A DNA stretch of 64,000 nt, taken from Perilla frutescens (lineage: Eukaryota > Streptophyta > Magnoliopsida > Lamiales > Lamiaceae). Position 1 is the stretch's first letter. Each line of letters opens with the position of its first letter. This document shows positions 1 through 10,604 of this stretch, one piece after another. The notes under the pieces are model-generated. The model saw nothing but the letters and a program-made list of their open reading frames with translations, did not search any database and was not told where the DNA came from. The stretch is taken from contig BRKX01000004.1 of NCBI GenBank assembly GCA_026008535.1, positions 58,412,501-58,476,500 on the forward strand. The letters are read 5' to 3'. The position numbers were made by a program, and so were the translations under genes.

Positions 1-1183
1 GGATTTTTACATTGTTGACATGGATGATTCCTTTTCTGCACATAGATCTTTGATTCTTTTAGGAAGGCCATTCATGAAAACGGCAAGAACAAAAATTGAT
101 GTTGATAAGGGAATTCTTAGCTTTGAATTTGATGGTGATATTGTTATATTTAATATTTTTGAAACTATGAAGCATGTTGAGGACCCTGAAGCTTTGTATA
201 TGGTTGATATTGTTGATCATTTGGTTGACGATTTTGTTGAGAATCATTTCCGGGACGATAGGTTGGAACAGGTACTTGTTGGTGGGCTAACTAAAATTGC
301 TGCAATAACAGAGGAAGATGAGGAGATTCGAGATGACATCATACAACTGTATGCCACCAGTGAGTTTCCCACCTGGCATCTGTAAAGCAGTATGTCCATA
401 CCGATCAACTCAGAGCCAATTTTGCCATATATTGTGAAGGCTCCAGTGCTGGAATTGAAGGTGCTTCCAGAACATCTGAAATATGTCTTTTTGGGAGAAA
501 AAAACACGTTACCTGTCATCATAAGCAAGGATTTGAGCACAGAGCAAGAAATACTGTTGGTCGAGCTGTTGAAAAGGCACAAGGGGGCAATTGGCTGGAC
601 CTTAGCCGATATAAAAGGGATCAACCCTGACATATGCATGCACCAGATTTTTCTTGAGCTGGATTGTAAGCCATCTAGAGATCTATAAAGAAAATTAAAC
701 CCTGTCATGAAAGAAGTGGTCCTCAAAGAAATCCTCAAGCTACTCCAGTTAGGGATTATTTACCCAATCTCCGACAGTGTTTGGGTTAGTCCACTGCACG
801 TGGTACGAAAGAAGTCTGGTTTCCAGTTAGTCAAGAATGAGAACAATGAGTTGATTCCCATGAGGCTTCAGATAGGTTGGCACATGTGTATCGATTTTTA
901 AAAACTGAATGATGCTACACGCAAAGACTATTTTCTCTTGTCATTCATTGATGAGATGCTCGAACGATTGGTGGGAAAATCTTTCTTTTTCTTCCTAGAT
1001 GGTTACTCGGGCTACTTTCAAATTTTCATAGCCTAAGAAGATCAAGAAAATACGACTTTCACATGTCCGTTTGGAACATTCGCTTGTCGAAAAATACCAT
1101 TTGATTTGTGTAACGCTCCTGGCACTTTCCAACGGTGTATGATGAGTATCTTCTCCGACTTGATTGAAAGTTGTATAGACCCT
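1..1183 (+). pseudogene. Ty3/gypsy protease-to-reverse-transcriptase fragment (Gy-0), decayed
   Basis: One reading frame from position 20 carries the end of a retroviral-type aspartic protease (LILLGRPFMKTART, then an acidic IDVDKGILSFEFDGD stretch), a linker, and the front of a Ty3/gypsy reverse transcriptase. RT landmarks are GIIYPISDSVWVSP at about 750-790, LNDATRKDYF at about 904, FLDGYSGYFQI at about 995 and TCPFGTFACRKIPF at about 1063. In-frame stops lie near 383, 686, 899 and 1034, with no frameshift. The similarity stops after IFSDLIESCI at about 1183, before the catalytic Y/F-x-DD box, so the RT palm is incomplete and RNase H and integrase are absent. The lineage looks like Athila/Tat from the protease-RT spacer, which is inference. 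It differs in sequence from the Gy-A protease downstream, so it is a separate family. The Gy-A1 LTR begins 28 bp further on. Confidence 0.85.
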
Positions 1184-1210
1184 GTTTTTTCGAGCCCGCC
1201 CCTCTGGTGG

Positions 1211-3995
1211 TGATAACCTCACATTTTTCATGTATTTTGAGATACATTTTAGTGGTATTTGATGGGCATTGCATGCATGAAGTGTTAAGTTTTGTATAGT
1301 TTTTTATGTTTTGTGCAATGTCACGTGTTTATTCATTGTGAATGGAATTAATGTCATTTTGGTGTGAACTTCAAATGACCTTGGGAAGACTCTAGAAAGA
1401 TAGAAAATCAAGTGAGGAACGCGTTGCAAAAAGAATCGGGTCAATCGGATGAGAAACGAGTGAGAACGAAGCAAAACAGTGAGAGGCTGCTGGAACCGAA
1501 AATTACCCGCGACTAGACTCGCGACCAAGGGGGTCGCGAATCTGGTCGGGAATCACACTTTTTCCCTTTTTCTGCATGGTCACGACAGAGGCCGGGTTCT
1601 CCTTTGTTTTATTCACGACCCAGTCGTGAATTTTGAGATTGGTCGTGAATTTTCTGCCACGTCAGCGACACGTCATGCCACGTGGATTCGCAACCTAAGT
1701 CGCGGGTACCCTGGTCGCGAATGTGGTCACGAGTCGAGCGGGCCTGTCCAATTTTTGATCTATTTTTAGGCTTTTCTTAGCTTGGTATTTTAGGGTTTCA
1801 ATGGACGAAAATACACACAATTCCACCTACCTAAAAAATTGCCACCAGAGGTTTGCTGCAGAGAAAAACAGACGCGAAGAATAAGATCATAGGATTCAAG
1901 AGCTTTCAAGATTATAGACAAATTAAACCTTCCGGGTTTTATTTTCTTTGTTCTTTGAATTTTTCATGTTTTCTTTGTAGATGATTTTGGTTATTTATAT
2001 TATTATTGATAGCTAAAACCCCAGTATTCTAGGGTTGTTTATGATTCAAATTATGAAGTTCATTTAATCTATTGATTTCTTATGCCTATAAATTTGTTGT
2101 GTTTTGCTTATTCTCGTGTTTATCTGTGTTATTTACCTGATCACTAAATAGTATAATTTGATGTGTTGATGAATCCATGCAAGGCCTTAAACCCGAGCTA
2201 CAATTCAAAGGTCCAATGACGCGACTTCGAGCGAAGAAATTACAAGGTTATTTCCAAGTGTTGATTCGCAAGAAGTTCGAGGAATTAGAAGATGCAAAGT
2301 GCAGCCATACTTTAGTTAATTTATTAACTAATGAAGATCAAGATCATACCATGGAGAATATAACTTGAAGAGTTGAAGAAGAGATCAAGAAGAAGTGCAC
2401 GTGTGCATGGAGCTGTTTTCGCCCTTGCTTTAATTTAATTAAGGGTTTGTTTTTTTTATCTAGACTATAGTATTTATTTAATTAATTTAGACTATAGTTT
2501 AGATCAATTTTTAATTAATTTTTAAGTGTAATTTTCGTTCCTTTTAGTATAGGTTTGACTAGGATTGTATTTAAGGCAATTTCCAACCTTGAATAGAATT
2601 CTAGTTTAGGCATATTTATAGTATAGTTAGAGATCCTTTTTGGATCAGTTTTTTAGGCCTTTTAATTCATTATTTTCGTGCTTAATGAGCCCTATAAATA
2701 GGGGAACCATGTTTCTTTGATATTTTAGACATTATTGATTAAAATTGCTTTTGCATTCAATTTGTGTCTCAACCGTTCAAAGCTTTTGATTGTTTTCTGT
2801 CGAAAATACTCATTCTTGAAGCCTAGCAAACTTTGAGTCTTACGTCAAGGGAATGTTCTAATTCACACGAGGGATTAGGGTAAACTCACTACCGAGGAGT
2901 AACTTTGAGATTCGTTTTCATCGTACAAGATACGCCGGGGATTAATCGGGTTGCGAATCTCAACACCTCCATCGTCCAGCCACCATCTTCGACTTCCTAC
3001 ACCTTCCATCAATGTCCGTGACACTCCTAAGCCATCAAGACCTGATCGTGTGTCGATCAACAAGGGTTCGGTTCCATTCGCGCCCAATTCGTCGTGTTCA
3101 TCCTCAATACCGTAAGTACTTCATAGCCTTAACATACCCTATCTACTCTAGCCTTTCTTCACCATATTTCCAGCCCATAATAGCCTTTTTCCAGCCATAA
3201 TAATCGTCCAAAACAGCCCCCTTATCTTTGGATTTGTGTGTCCTTTTTGTGTCATAGTTTAAGTGTCGTAATTAGGTCTAGTTCATCTTTAATATTGTTT
3301 TGAGTTATTATTTCATTTAATTCAGATTATTTCGAGTTATTTGAGTCTTAAAGTAGGGTTGAATCCTTCCTTAGTTGGCGTGTTCAATTCTATAAGTCTT
3401 CCGCGCGTTCTCGTATCCTGTATAAATTGTCCGGGTTACACCATGTGTTAATTCATAAATCGAGAGAAGAGTTTTAACACGTGATCTGGAATAAATAACT
3501 TGTTAATCAATAACACTCAAGAGAGTTGAGGTTAATTGAGAGAGCAATAGACCTTAACAGCCATTAGGAGTTGCATGCTAGGTATTGAACGGAAACGTTA
3601 ATACTAGTTTTGTAATCTACAACCTAGGCACATCGAGAGAAGGTTTAGGATGAATTAGTGGTTACTCTAGCACAATTTAAGTCCCAATATAGGCATAAGA
3701 ATGAAATTATTAAATAAATGGATTAGTTGATGATTAATCAATCCTAGAATACGTCTTTTATTCACCGTTTGATTTATTTGTGTTAATTTCTGCTTTAGCA
3801 ATTTAGTTTATTTCTTATTCTTAGTTTTTTAGATAAGTAAAATTTAATCATTTTTAGTCGTTTAGATAACTGTGAGAGGTTGAATTAGATAACTAGTAGA
3901 TTAATTATTAAATTCCTATGGATATGACCTTGTTTACCGCTGTCCTATAAGCCTCGCTGTACACTTGCAGTTTAGGTGAAAATAAATACCGAACA
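1211..3995 (+). repeat. 5' LTR of Gy-A1, interrupted by a solo LTR
   Basis: This LTR starts TGATAACCTC and ends ACCGAACA, directly followed by a primer-binding site. It matches the LTR at 29858-31348 along its whole length once the insertion 2167-3443 is removed (about 1503 versus 1491 bp). A landmark is a GC-rich stretch at about 1498-1750 with repeated CGCGACC/GGTCGCGA motifs in otherwise AT-rich DNA. The five bases before it (1206-1210, GGTGG) match all but one base of the flank of the inverted 3' LTR (GGCGG, reverse complement of 16251-16255), consistent with a 5-bp target-site duplication carrying one later mutation. The 1184-1210 spacer matches neither the RT upstream nor the LTR. Confidence 0.9.
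2167..3443 (+). mobile_element. Solo LTR, CRM-like, inserted in the Gy-A1 5' LTR
   Basis: The 1277-bp insertion begins TGATGAATCC and ends GGTTACACCA (TG...CA), and is flanked by a perfect 5-bp duplication TGTGT (2162-2166 and 3444-3448). The uninterrupted Gy-A LTR at about 30795 shows the empty site. No internal domains are present, so it is a solo LTR. An open frame runs from its first bases to about 2366 (DESMQGLK..., GPMTRLRAKKLQ) and resembles the basic C-terminal tail that follows integrase in plant gypsy polyproteins. In CRM chromoviruses the pol reading frame is known to extend into the 3' LTR, so CRM is my best guess. A TATA-like CCTATAAATAGG lies near 2693. Confidence 0.75.
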
Positions 3996-4022
3996 AGTTT
4001 TTGGCGGCGTTACCAGGGATTT
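3996..4022 (+). other. Primer-binding site of Gy-A1
   Basis: Immediately after the LTR end CGAACA lies TTTTTGGCGGCGTTACCAGG. This is the form of the PBS found in Athila/Tat gypsy elements (TGGCGCCGTTGCCGGGG-like, tRNA-Asp type), with two or three changes. It fixes the 3' border of the LTR and the plus orientation of the element. Confidence 0.7.
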
Positions 4023-4124
4023 AATTTTTGATTTGCTATTATTTAGATTTAATTTCTTGTGTTACTTTAGACATTTTTTATTTTCTGTTGCTAATTTTTT
4101 TATTTCTCTTTTAAGTTTTGCAGG

Positions 4125-6347
4125 TTGTGTATGAGCACAAGATCAAAAGGAGAACCTCTGCAAACTTTTGATCTTGAGATTGAAGCTACTGCTCGACACA
4201 ACAACGCTAGAAGAAGGAGAGAAATGGAAGAGCAACAACTAGCAGCTCCTGTTACAGCTGATCAGATGCGCCGTATGCAGCAGCAGCTAAAGGAAATACA
4301 TCGGTGATTTCAAGAGCAAGAAGCCTCCAGAGAAGCAGACCTGGCACCGATTAACCAGATGTTCACACCGGTGCTCAACCATGGGCGAGTTCCCGGTCCA
4401 GGGATTAATGCCAATAATTTTGAGTGAAAGTCGGGATTGATGGGCATGGTTCAGCAACATCAATATGGTGGGCACAAAACTGAAAATCTAAATGCTCATC
4501 TACAACAGTTCTTGGAGATATACAGTACGATCAAGATGAACGGGGTATCTAATGATACTATTCGGCTACATCTGTTCTCGTTCTCATTGAAGGATGCTGC
4601 CAAGGATTGGTATCATTTCTTGGATCTCAGTACTGTGGATTGTTGGGAGTGCTTGGTGCACAAGTTCTTGCATAAATTCTTCCCTCCTAGTTTGACTCTT
4701 AAGCTCAAAGGTGAAATCACACAGTTTCATCAGTATGACGATGAAACCTTATATGAGGCATGGAAGCGGTTCCAGAACATGTTGAGAAAGTGCTCCAATC
4801 ATGGATTCGTGGTGGATCATTAAGTCTGCATCTTCTATAATGGATGCGATATGGAAGTGAAAAGGCTTCTGGATGCCTCTGTGGGTGGCTCACTGCTGAA
4901 CAAAGGCCATGATCAAGCTGTGACGATAATTGAAGACATGGCCACCAACAGCTATCAGTGGACTGGGGATCGACCAGTAAGGATGTTGAAGAGAGTTGCA
5001 GCAGTTGATGATAGTGATCCGATTTCCAAATTGGTGGTTCAGTTATCCACGTTGAATGCTACTATAGATAGTAAATTTGACGCCATGTCTCAGCAGACTG
5101 TGAATTCTCCCATGAATCAAGTTGTGGAAGATGTCAACTACATCAATCAGAGAGATGGATATGATGGCAACAATTACCGAGGAGGAAATCAATTCTACCA
5201 AGATAACCGTTCCAACCTCTCATGTGGGAATCCCAATAATGCACTGCAGGCCCCTCCTGGTTTCTCAGTAACAAATAGCATGATCAATGAGGAAAAAAAG
5301 CTAAACATGGATGATCTGTTGATGGCGTTCATGAAGAAGACTGATAAATTCATGGGGGAGTCACAAGCTAGAGTTGAGAAATTGGAAAATACTGTGGGTG
5401 CCATGAGTGTGCAAATGAAGATGTTCGAGAAGCAACTGGGTCAGCTGGCTACAGTTGCAAGGAATCAACACCAACCAGGACAGTTCCCCAGCAACACCAC
5501 AGTGAATCCCAAAGATCAGTACAATGCAATCCATCTGCACACTGAAGTCCCTACACTGATTGTCGCCGCTGCAGTTGTTCCTATCATGCCGACTTCTGAA
5601 AAGCCGAATCCCACCATCAAGAGTTCTCAGATGGGTCCCATAGTGCTTTCTACAGTGACTATCCCGTACCTGCAGCAAACCCCAAAACAGAAAATGGATG
5701 AATGGTTTTCTAGATTCCTCGAGATCTTTAAGAAAGTGCAAATCAACATTCCTTTGGTGGAGGCGCTGCAGCATACGACCAAGTATGCGAGGTTCCTCAA
5801 GGATGCTGTGTCCAAAAAGAAGAAGATAGAGGAGTTCAAGACAGTGCACCTTCCAGAAAACTGCAGCTCCATTATCCAAAGGAAGCTCCCGGCCAAGATG
5901 AAGGATCCTGGGAGTTTTACACTTTCCATCACTATTAGAGACAAGATAGGTGGCCGAGCATTGTGTGATTTGGGGGCGAGCATCAATTTGATGCCACTCT
6001 CATTTTTCAGAAAGCTGAACAGTGGGTAACTCAAGCCCACAACCATATGTTTGCAGATGGCCGACCGATCGATGGTGTACCCTGAGGGAATCTTGGAGGA
6101 TGTTCTGATCAAGGTGCATGATTTTATTTACCCAGTGGATTTTGTGGTGCTAAACATGGAGGAAGACAAGAGCGTTCCTCTCATTTTGGGATGCCCATTT
6201 TTGTGCACCAGACGAGCCAACATCGACCTAGACACGGGGATTCTCACTCTTCATTTTGAAGATGAACAAATACGGTTCTTGTTCGATGTAGAGGAGCACA
6301 AGGCAGCTGTGGAGTGTAACATCATCAACACTCAAGAATCTAGCTGA
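4125..6347 (+). pseudogene. Gy-A1 gag-protease (no RT or integrase)
   Basis: A single frame of about 740 codons with four in-frame stops (near 4305, 4425, 4821 and 6027) and no frameshift. Residues from about 4480 match the gag of Athila/Tat elements: LNAHLQQFLEIYSTIKMNGV, SLKDAAKDWY, KFLHKFFPPSLT, and YEAWKRFQNMLRKCSNHG. A coiled-coil-like, Gln-rich stretch follows at about 5290-5460. The retropepsin domain runs from about 5900 to 6347 with the catalytic box LCDLGASINLMP near 5965 and the second signature VPLILGCPFL near 6174. I see no CCHC zinc knuckle. After AVECNIINTQESS there is a stop and 59 bp (to 6406) that continue the Gy-A tail, not an RT. Gy-A2 has the same order, so the missing RT-integrase is a family trait rather than an accident here. 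Co-B1 is inserted at 6407. Confidence 0.85.
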
Positions 6348-6406
6348 ATTACTGATGGTGGAGGCATGAGATAGATGATCGGGGAAAAGAATGGGGGATA
6401 CCAGTT

Positions 6407-7855
6407 TGTTGGTTTTGTATACTGGAAAGCTTGTCTTTGTATACAATAAACAATAATAAGATAATATAGATTGAATAATAATTGCAGTCACTGTTTGTGT
6501 ATATATTTATATGCATGCTTCCATATACTTACATTGTAGATTATATGGTATGGGTCAACACACGGTAGAGATCATATCATCGGATTCCTTACAATGTATT
6601 AAAAGGCTCACGGCTTAGATGGTCCTGAACCCACCATTGGTACACCGTACAATAATCTGATAGTTAGTTTATCTTGACTAACTGATTATTCTAGTATACT
6701 AGCTTGTGTATTGAGGAGGATCACGATAGGATACTGTTCTCTATTTTGACCTTAAGTGAGAGAATAAAGATCCACAGAGTTCGGGTTCTGAACTCATATT
6801 TTATTAATGAGCATATGTGTGCATTGTTTGTTACTTTGATTTATCAATGGGTGAGATCCTTTCGTGGGCTAATAAACTCGATATCTTGGGTAATAACAGT
6901 GTATACATGATGTGTCGTGCAATATACATGAGCACCGTGTCCTGGTGTGCCAGGTTGATGATGTCCTCTTGAGGAAGCACATAGATCATGGGAAGCCCTG
7001 CATGCAGAATATTAATTTATTCTTTACATGATACGGAAATCGTGCGGTACTACTCAAGGAACACGATATTAATTGATTATAACTGTCAGAAGCTTACATA
7101 ATTAATTAATGGACATTATATCTTAAACTTGGGGAATGGCTGAACTAAAGGAGAAAGCATATTCGCAAATATGTATTAAATTGGTAGGTCAGTATTATTT
7201 CTTTAGTGGAATAAAAATAATACTTAATTTATTTATTTATATATATGTCATGGATATTAGAAATTAAATAAATTAGTAGGCCAATTTAATATTCTTCTAG
7301 ATCCCTGTTGTAGCTCAATATGACCTAAGTGGACTAGGAATGGAACAAGAGTTGGAGGCCCTGGCCCAATAGATTTTGGAGAGTTAATTTTCGTCCCCTC
7401 CCCTATAATAAGGGGGGAGGGCCACGAAAATTATAAGGAAAATACACATCTATATAGCCCCTCTAAGTGCTTTCTTGATTCCTAGAGTTTTCACAACCGT
7501 TTAGTAGTCTGCAGCCCACCCTGCATCTAAACAAGGTCCGGGAATACATCAGAAGATCAAGAAGTAGAATATTGGAGCTGTGATATTTCGAACACCATGA
7601 AGGTTTTCCATGATCATGCGTTCCCCATCAACAACGGGATTAGACCTTTAATCCCGTGAGCAACCCGACAAAGTTTATAAGTACAGGTTTCGATAGATTC
7701 TATTTTATTCCGCTGCAATAGATTCGAAATTGAAACTTGCATGTTAATTCAACATAGGATAATTAATGTCACACATAAAATTATGATTTACATGAGTTAG
7801 AATTAATGGCATCCAAATAGATTCCGTGGGGGTACAATTCGAGAAAACCCCAACA
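6407..7855 (+). repeat. 5' LTR of Co-B1 (Ty1/copia)
   Basis: The LTR begins TGTTGGTTTTGTATACTGG and ends AAAACCCCAACA, followed by a copia PBS. It is the same family as 36903-38377, 43230-44691 and, reversed and interrupted, 18375-25129. It lies inside Gy-A1; the preceding bases CAGTT (6402-6406) are one half of its target-site duplication, and the other half now lies inverted at 18370-18374. Internal landmarks shared by all copies are the hairpin CCTGGTGTGCCAGG near 6942 and a TATA-like box in the loop of an inverted repeat near 7400. Confidence 0.92.
7386..7432 (+). promoter_or_regulatory. TATA-like box inside an inverted repeat (Co-B1 LTR)
   Basis: CTATAATAAG lies between CCCCTCCCC and GGGGGGAGGG, and the complementarity extends outward to AATTTTCGT on the left and ACGAAAATT on the right. 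The same layout is present in every Co-B and Co-C LTR here, with altered but still pairing arms. The position about three quarters along the LTR suits a promoter at the U3/R boundary. The promoter role is inference. Confidence 0.5.
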
Positions 7856-7872
7856 ATTGGTATCAAAGTAGG
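7856..7872 (+). other. Primer-binding site of Co-B1
   Basis: The sequence ATTGGTATCAAAGTAGG follows the LTR directly. It is one or two changes from TGGTATCAGAGC, the initiator-methionine tRNA PBS used by copia elements. The undamaged form is present in Co-B2 (from 38378). Confidence 0.75.
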
Positions 7873-8828
7873 TTTTGGCTCTGCTCTATAATTAATTCTA
7901 TATTTTATTCGAAATTTATGATTAAATATGAGGATGGATTTATGTGTTATAAATTTTCATATTTAATTGTGCTAAAGTTTCGAATTTGTTGAGATTTAAA
8001 TTGAATGGAATTTTTTTTTTGGATCGGGAAAAAAATTTAATTTATTCTTGTTAGTTTTTTCGATCAACATGATATGGAATTTGGATTATGTAAAGGTGAC
8101 TTAATTTCCAGATTCTATGCATCATCATGTTCGAAAATGTTGGAACACATTAATTCACTAATTAAAATTGTTAAGGATTTTAAAAATCCTAATTTTAATC
8201 GATATTGTGGATTCTCGCTCATGGGATATTAATTTGGAAAGATATTTTGTCAATGATGAGATTTCCAAATTCTAATTGCTACCATGATCGAAAATTTGTG
8301 TAAGTCGATCAATTCTCTAATTAATTTTTGTAATTTTCGATCTTATGTTTTTAATTTAGAATAGAAGTTTGATTTATATCAAAATTTTCAAATTTAATCT
8401 TGATAGGGATCGAAAATTATAGGGATTAGAATTGGAGAAGGTAATCTTTGATGTATATCAAAAGTTATCAAATTCTAATCCAAATAGGTTTCAAAATAGA
8501 ATTTTAAATTTGGTAAGTGTTTGAAGGGATCAAACTTCCATATTTTTTATTCTAGTAATTTTGATACCTAGTATATAATTTGGAAAGGATTTTGATTAAT
8601 ATCAAATTTTCAAATTATTAAGTTTATTTAGGGATATTCGAAATTTGGAGATCAAATATTCGAAAATTTGATGTTAAATTAATTCCCTAAAATGATCCAT
8701 ATTTTTCGAGAAATATGAAATTGGACTTGGAATAGATTTTTGATGTTATCAAAATTTCCATATCTAATCCTATAGATATTTTCAAAATATGGGAGATTAT
8801 AATTGGATAAGGTAATTTTGATGAATAT

Positions 8829-10604
8829 TGTTTAGGTCCAAATTTACACTTATAATTTCCGGTTTATGCTCACTAGACACTATTTAGGACCACACCCGCA
8901 ATTGGACGGGGTCAATTGTAGGAGTGACGAGCTTAACCCGAGTCGATCTCTCAAGGAAGACTTTATGAGAAAGAACTATCTATAGGCTACACATGTTTTC
9001 GACAAAACAACTAAAATGCAATCTAAACATTCTAATCAAGAGATTTTGGAGATTTAAACTAGAAATTAAATGAACAATCAACAAAACAAACAATAACAAT
9101 TTAAATGCAAGAAAATGGAAATGAAGATTAGAGGAATTAAGTTGATTAAGGTATTAGGGTGTAGATTCTCTCAATGGTTGATTACTATGCTTTATTTAAG
9201 TTGATAATGCAAATCTCACAGTATGGTAGACCCATCCAATTAGTTTAACGTCTATTAAAGTCACGGATATCCGTTAAACCTCTCTTAGCTATACCATGCA
9301 AAATGAGACGAACAAACTAGGTTTAGGAACCCATGCACCTAGCATCGAAGGAATTAAATCCGGATTTAGATTCACAATCAAGAAATCCCCTAAATCCTAC
9401 CAATGCTCAAGTGATGATCAAGCACTTAAACATAAATAAGAACAATTCCAACAACAACAACCAACATAAACAAGCATAGATCACAACCAAATCGATCCTC
9501 TACCCCCTAATAGGGAGATTAGCCACTAAACCTGCTCAAAACAACATAAATATCATAGAAGAACTCCATTTCATAAATCAAATGTAAATGAAAACAACTT
9601 CTACAATATTATATATCCTTCAAGAGTTTGGAACAAATCCCACAAAAACATCCAAGAAATACAAGAAAGTGCACAATAAACCTCCTCCGAGCTTAGCTTC
9701 CACGTGAGCTCGTCGTTGGTCTTCTCGTTCCTTTTCTTTCCCCCTTGGCTTGGTTTCCTTGTTCTCCTCTTTCTCCTCTTCTCTTTAGTGAAAAAGGGTG
9801 GTGAAAATGATGGTGAAAAATGGTGAAGGAAGTATGGAAGGGTGAAGAAAATGGTGGTGAAAAATGGTGAAGAGAGTATGGAAGGGTGAAGAAAATGGTG
9901 AAGGAAGGTAGAGAAAATGGAGGATGGAGGGGTGAAGAAGATGATCCAGAGTGGCGTCTTCCAGAAGATGGTTTAGTAGTGTGTTGGAGAAGATAGAGAG
10001 TGAGAGAGAAAAATCAAAAATAGAGAGAGAGAGTCCGATGGGAGTTGATCGTGATCAATTAATGAAAGGATTTTTTTATAAAAGATTTTCTTTTCCAAAA
10101 GTCTACTTAGCAATTAAAAATGGCTTGCAACGAACGTGGCAAAAACTGGACCGAGAGGAAGGGGGCAGCCCGCGCGCCGGCGGGCTGCATGGCGCGGCGG
10201 GGGCAGGCGCGGTGGGGGATAGCCCCGCGGGGGCGGGCTGCGCGGCGGGGGCGTGAGGCGGGCGCGGCGGGGGCGCTAGGCTCTCGGCGTTCTTGGTGCC
10301 CGCCTGCGCTCCCATAGCCCACCCGTGCGGGTGTTTTTTCCTCAATTCCTTTAGCAGTCTTGATTTTCTTATTTCAACAATCCAGCTCATTTAGTCGATT
10401 TGCACTTGCCACCTAATTACCGTAAAACACCTGCTTTCACGATTAAAAGCTCCAGCCTTTGCAGCACTTGTCATAATCCACCATTAGAGCAATAAATACA
10501 AATAAACACATAAAAGCAGCACATAACAATATCAAAAATAAACAAAATAAATACTAAACACCATAAAATCAATAAATTAAAATGACACAATTAGACATCA
10601 AACA
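8829..10604 (-). mobile_element. Solo LTR inserted in the Co-B1 leader
   Basis: This 1776-bp insertion begins TGTTTAGGTCC and ends CATCAAACA, with perfect 5-bp duplications AATAT at 8824-8828 and 10605-10609. It contains no PBS, gag or pol. Read on the minus strand, its architecture resembles the Gy-A LTR: AT-rich start, a very GC-rich centre, a purine/pyrimidine-skewed stretch, then a tail reminiscent of the Athila LTR end. Minus orientation and gypsy origin are therefore inferred. It carries a short-period GGTGAAAATGATGGTGAA-type purine repeat at about 9790-9930. Confidence 0.75.
10150..10325. other. Extremely GC-rich island inside the solo LTR
   Basis: About 170 bp made almost only of G and C (GCGCGGCGGGGGC-type runs and GCAGCCCGCGCGCCGGCGGG with the partly complementary GGGCTGC nearby), in a window that is otherwise strongly AT-rich. 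Open frames across it on both strands are composition artefacts (Ala/Pro/Gly/Arg only). It may fold strongly in RNA or be densely CpG-methylated; both are inference. Confidence 0.7.

Noticed and set aside
6704..6910. Frame MCIEEDHDRILFSILTLSER repeated in several places (6704, 24612, 37214, 43541)
   Set aside because: It recurs because it lies inside the Co-B LTR, in the U3 part. Repetition reflects the LTR, not a conserved protein; substitutions fall without codon bias.
10103..10390. Ala/Pro/Arg/Gly-rich open frames on both strands
   Set aside because: They cover the GC island of a solo LTR and are open because stop codons are AT-rich. No family resemblance.
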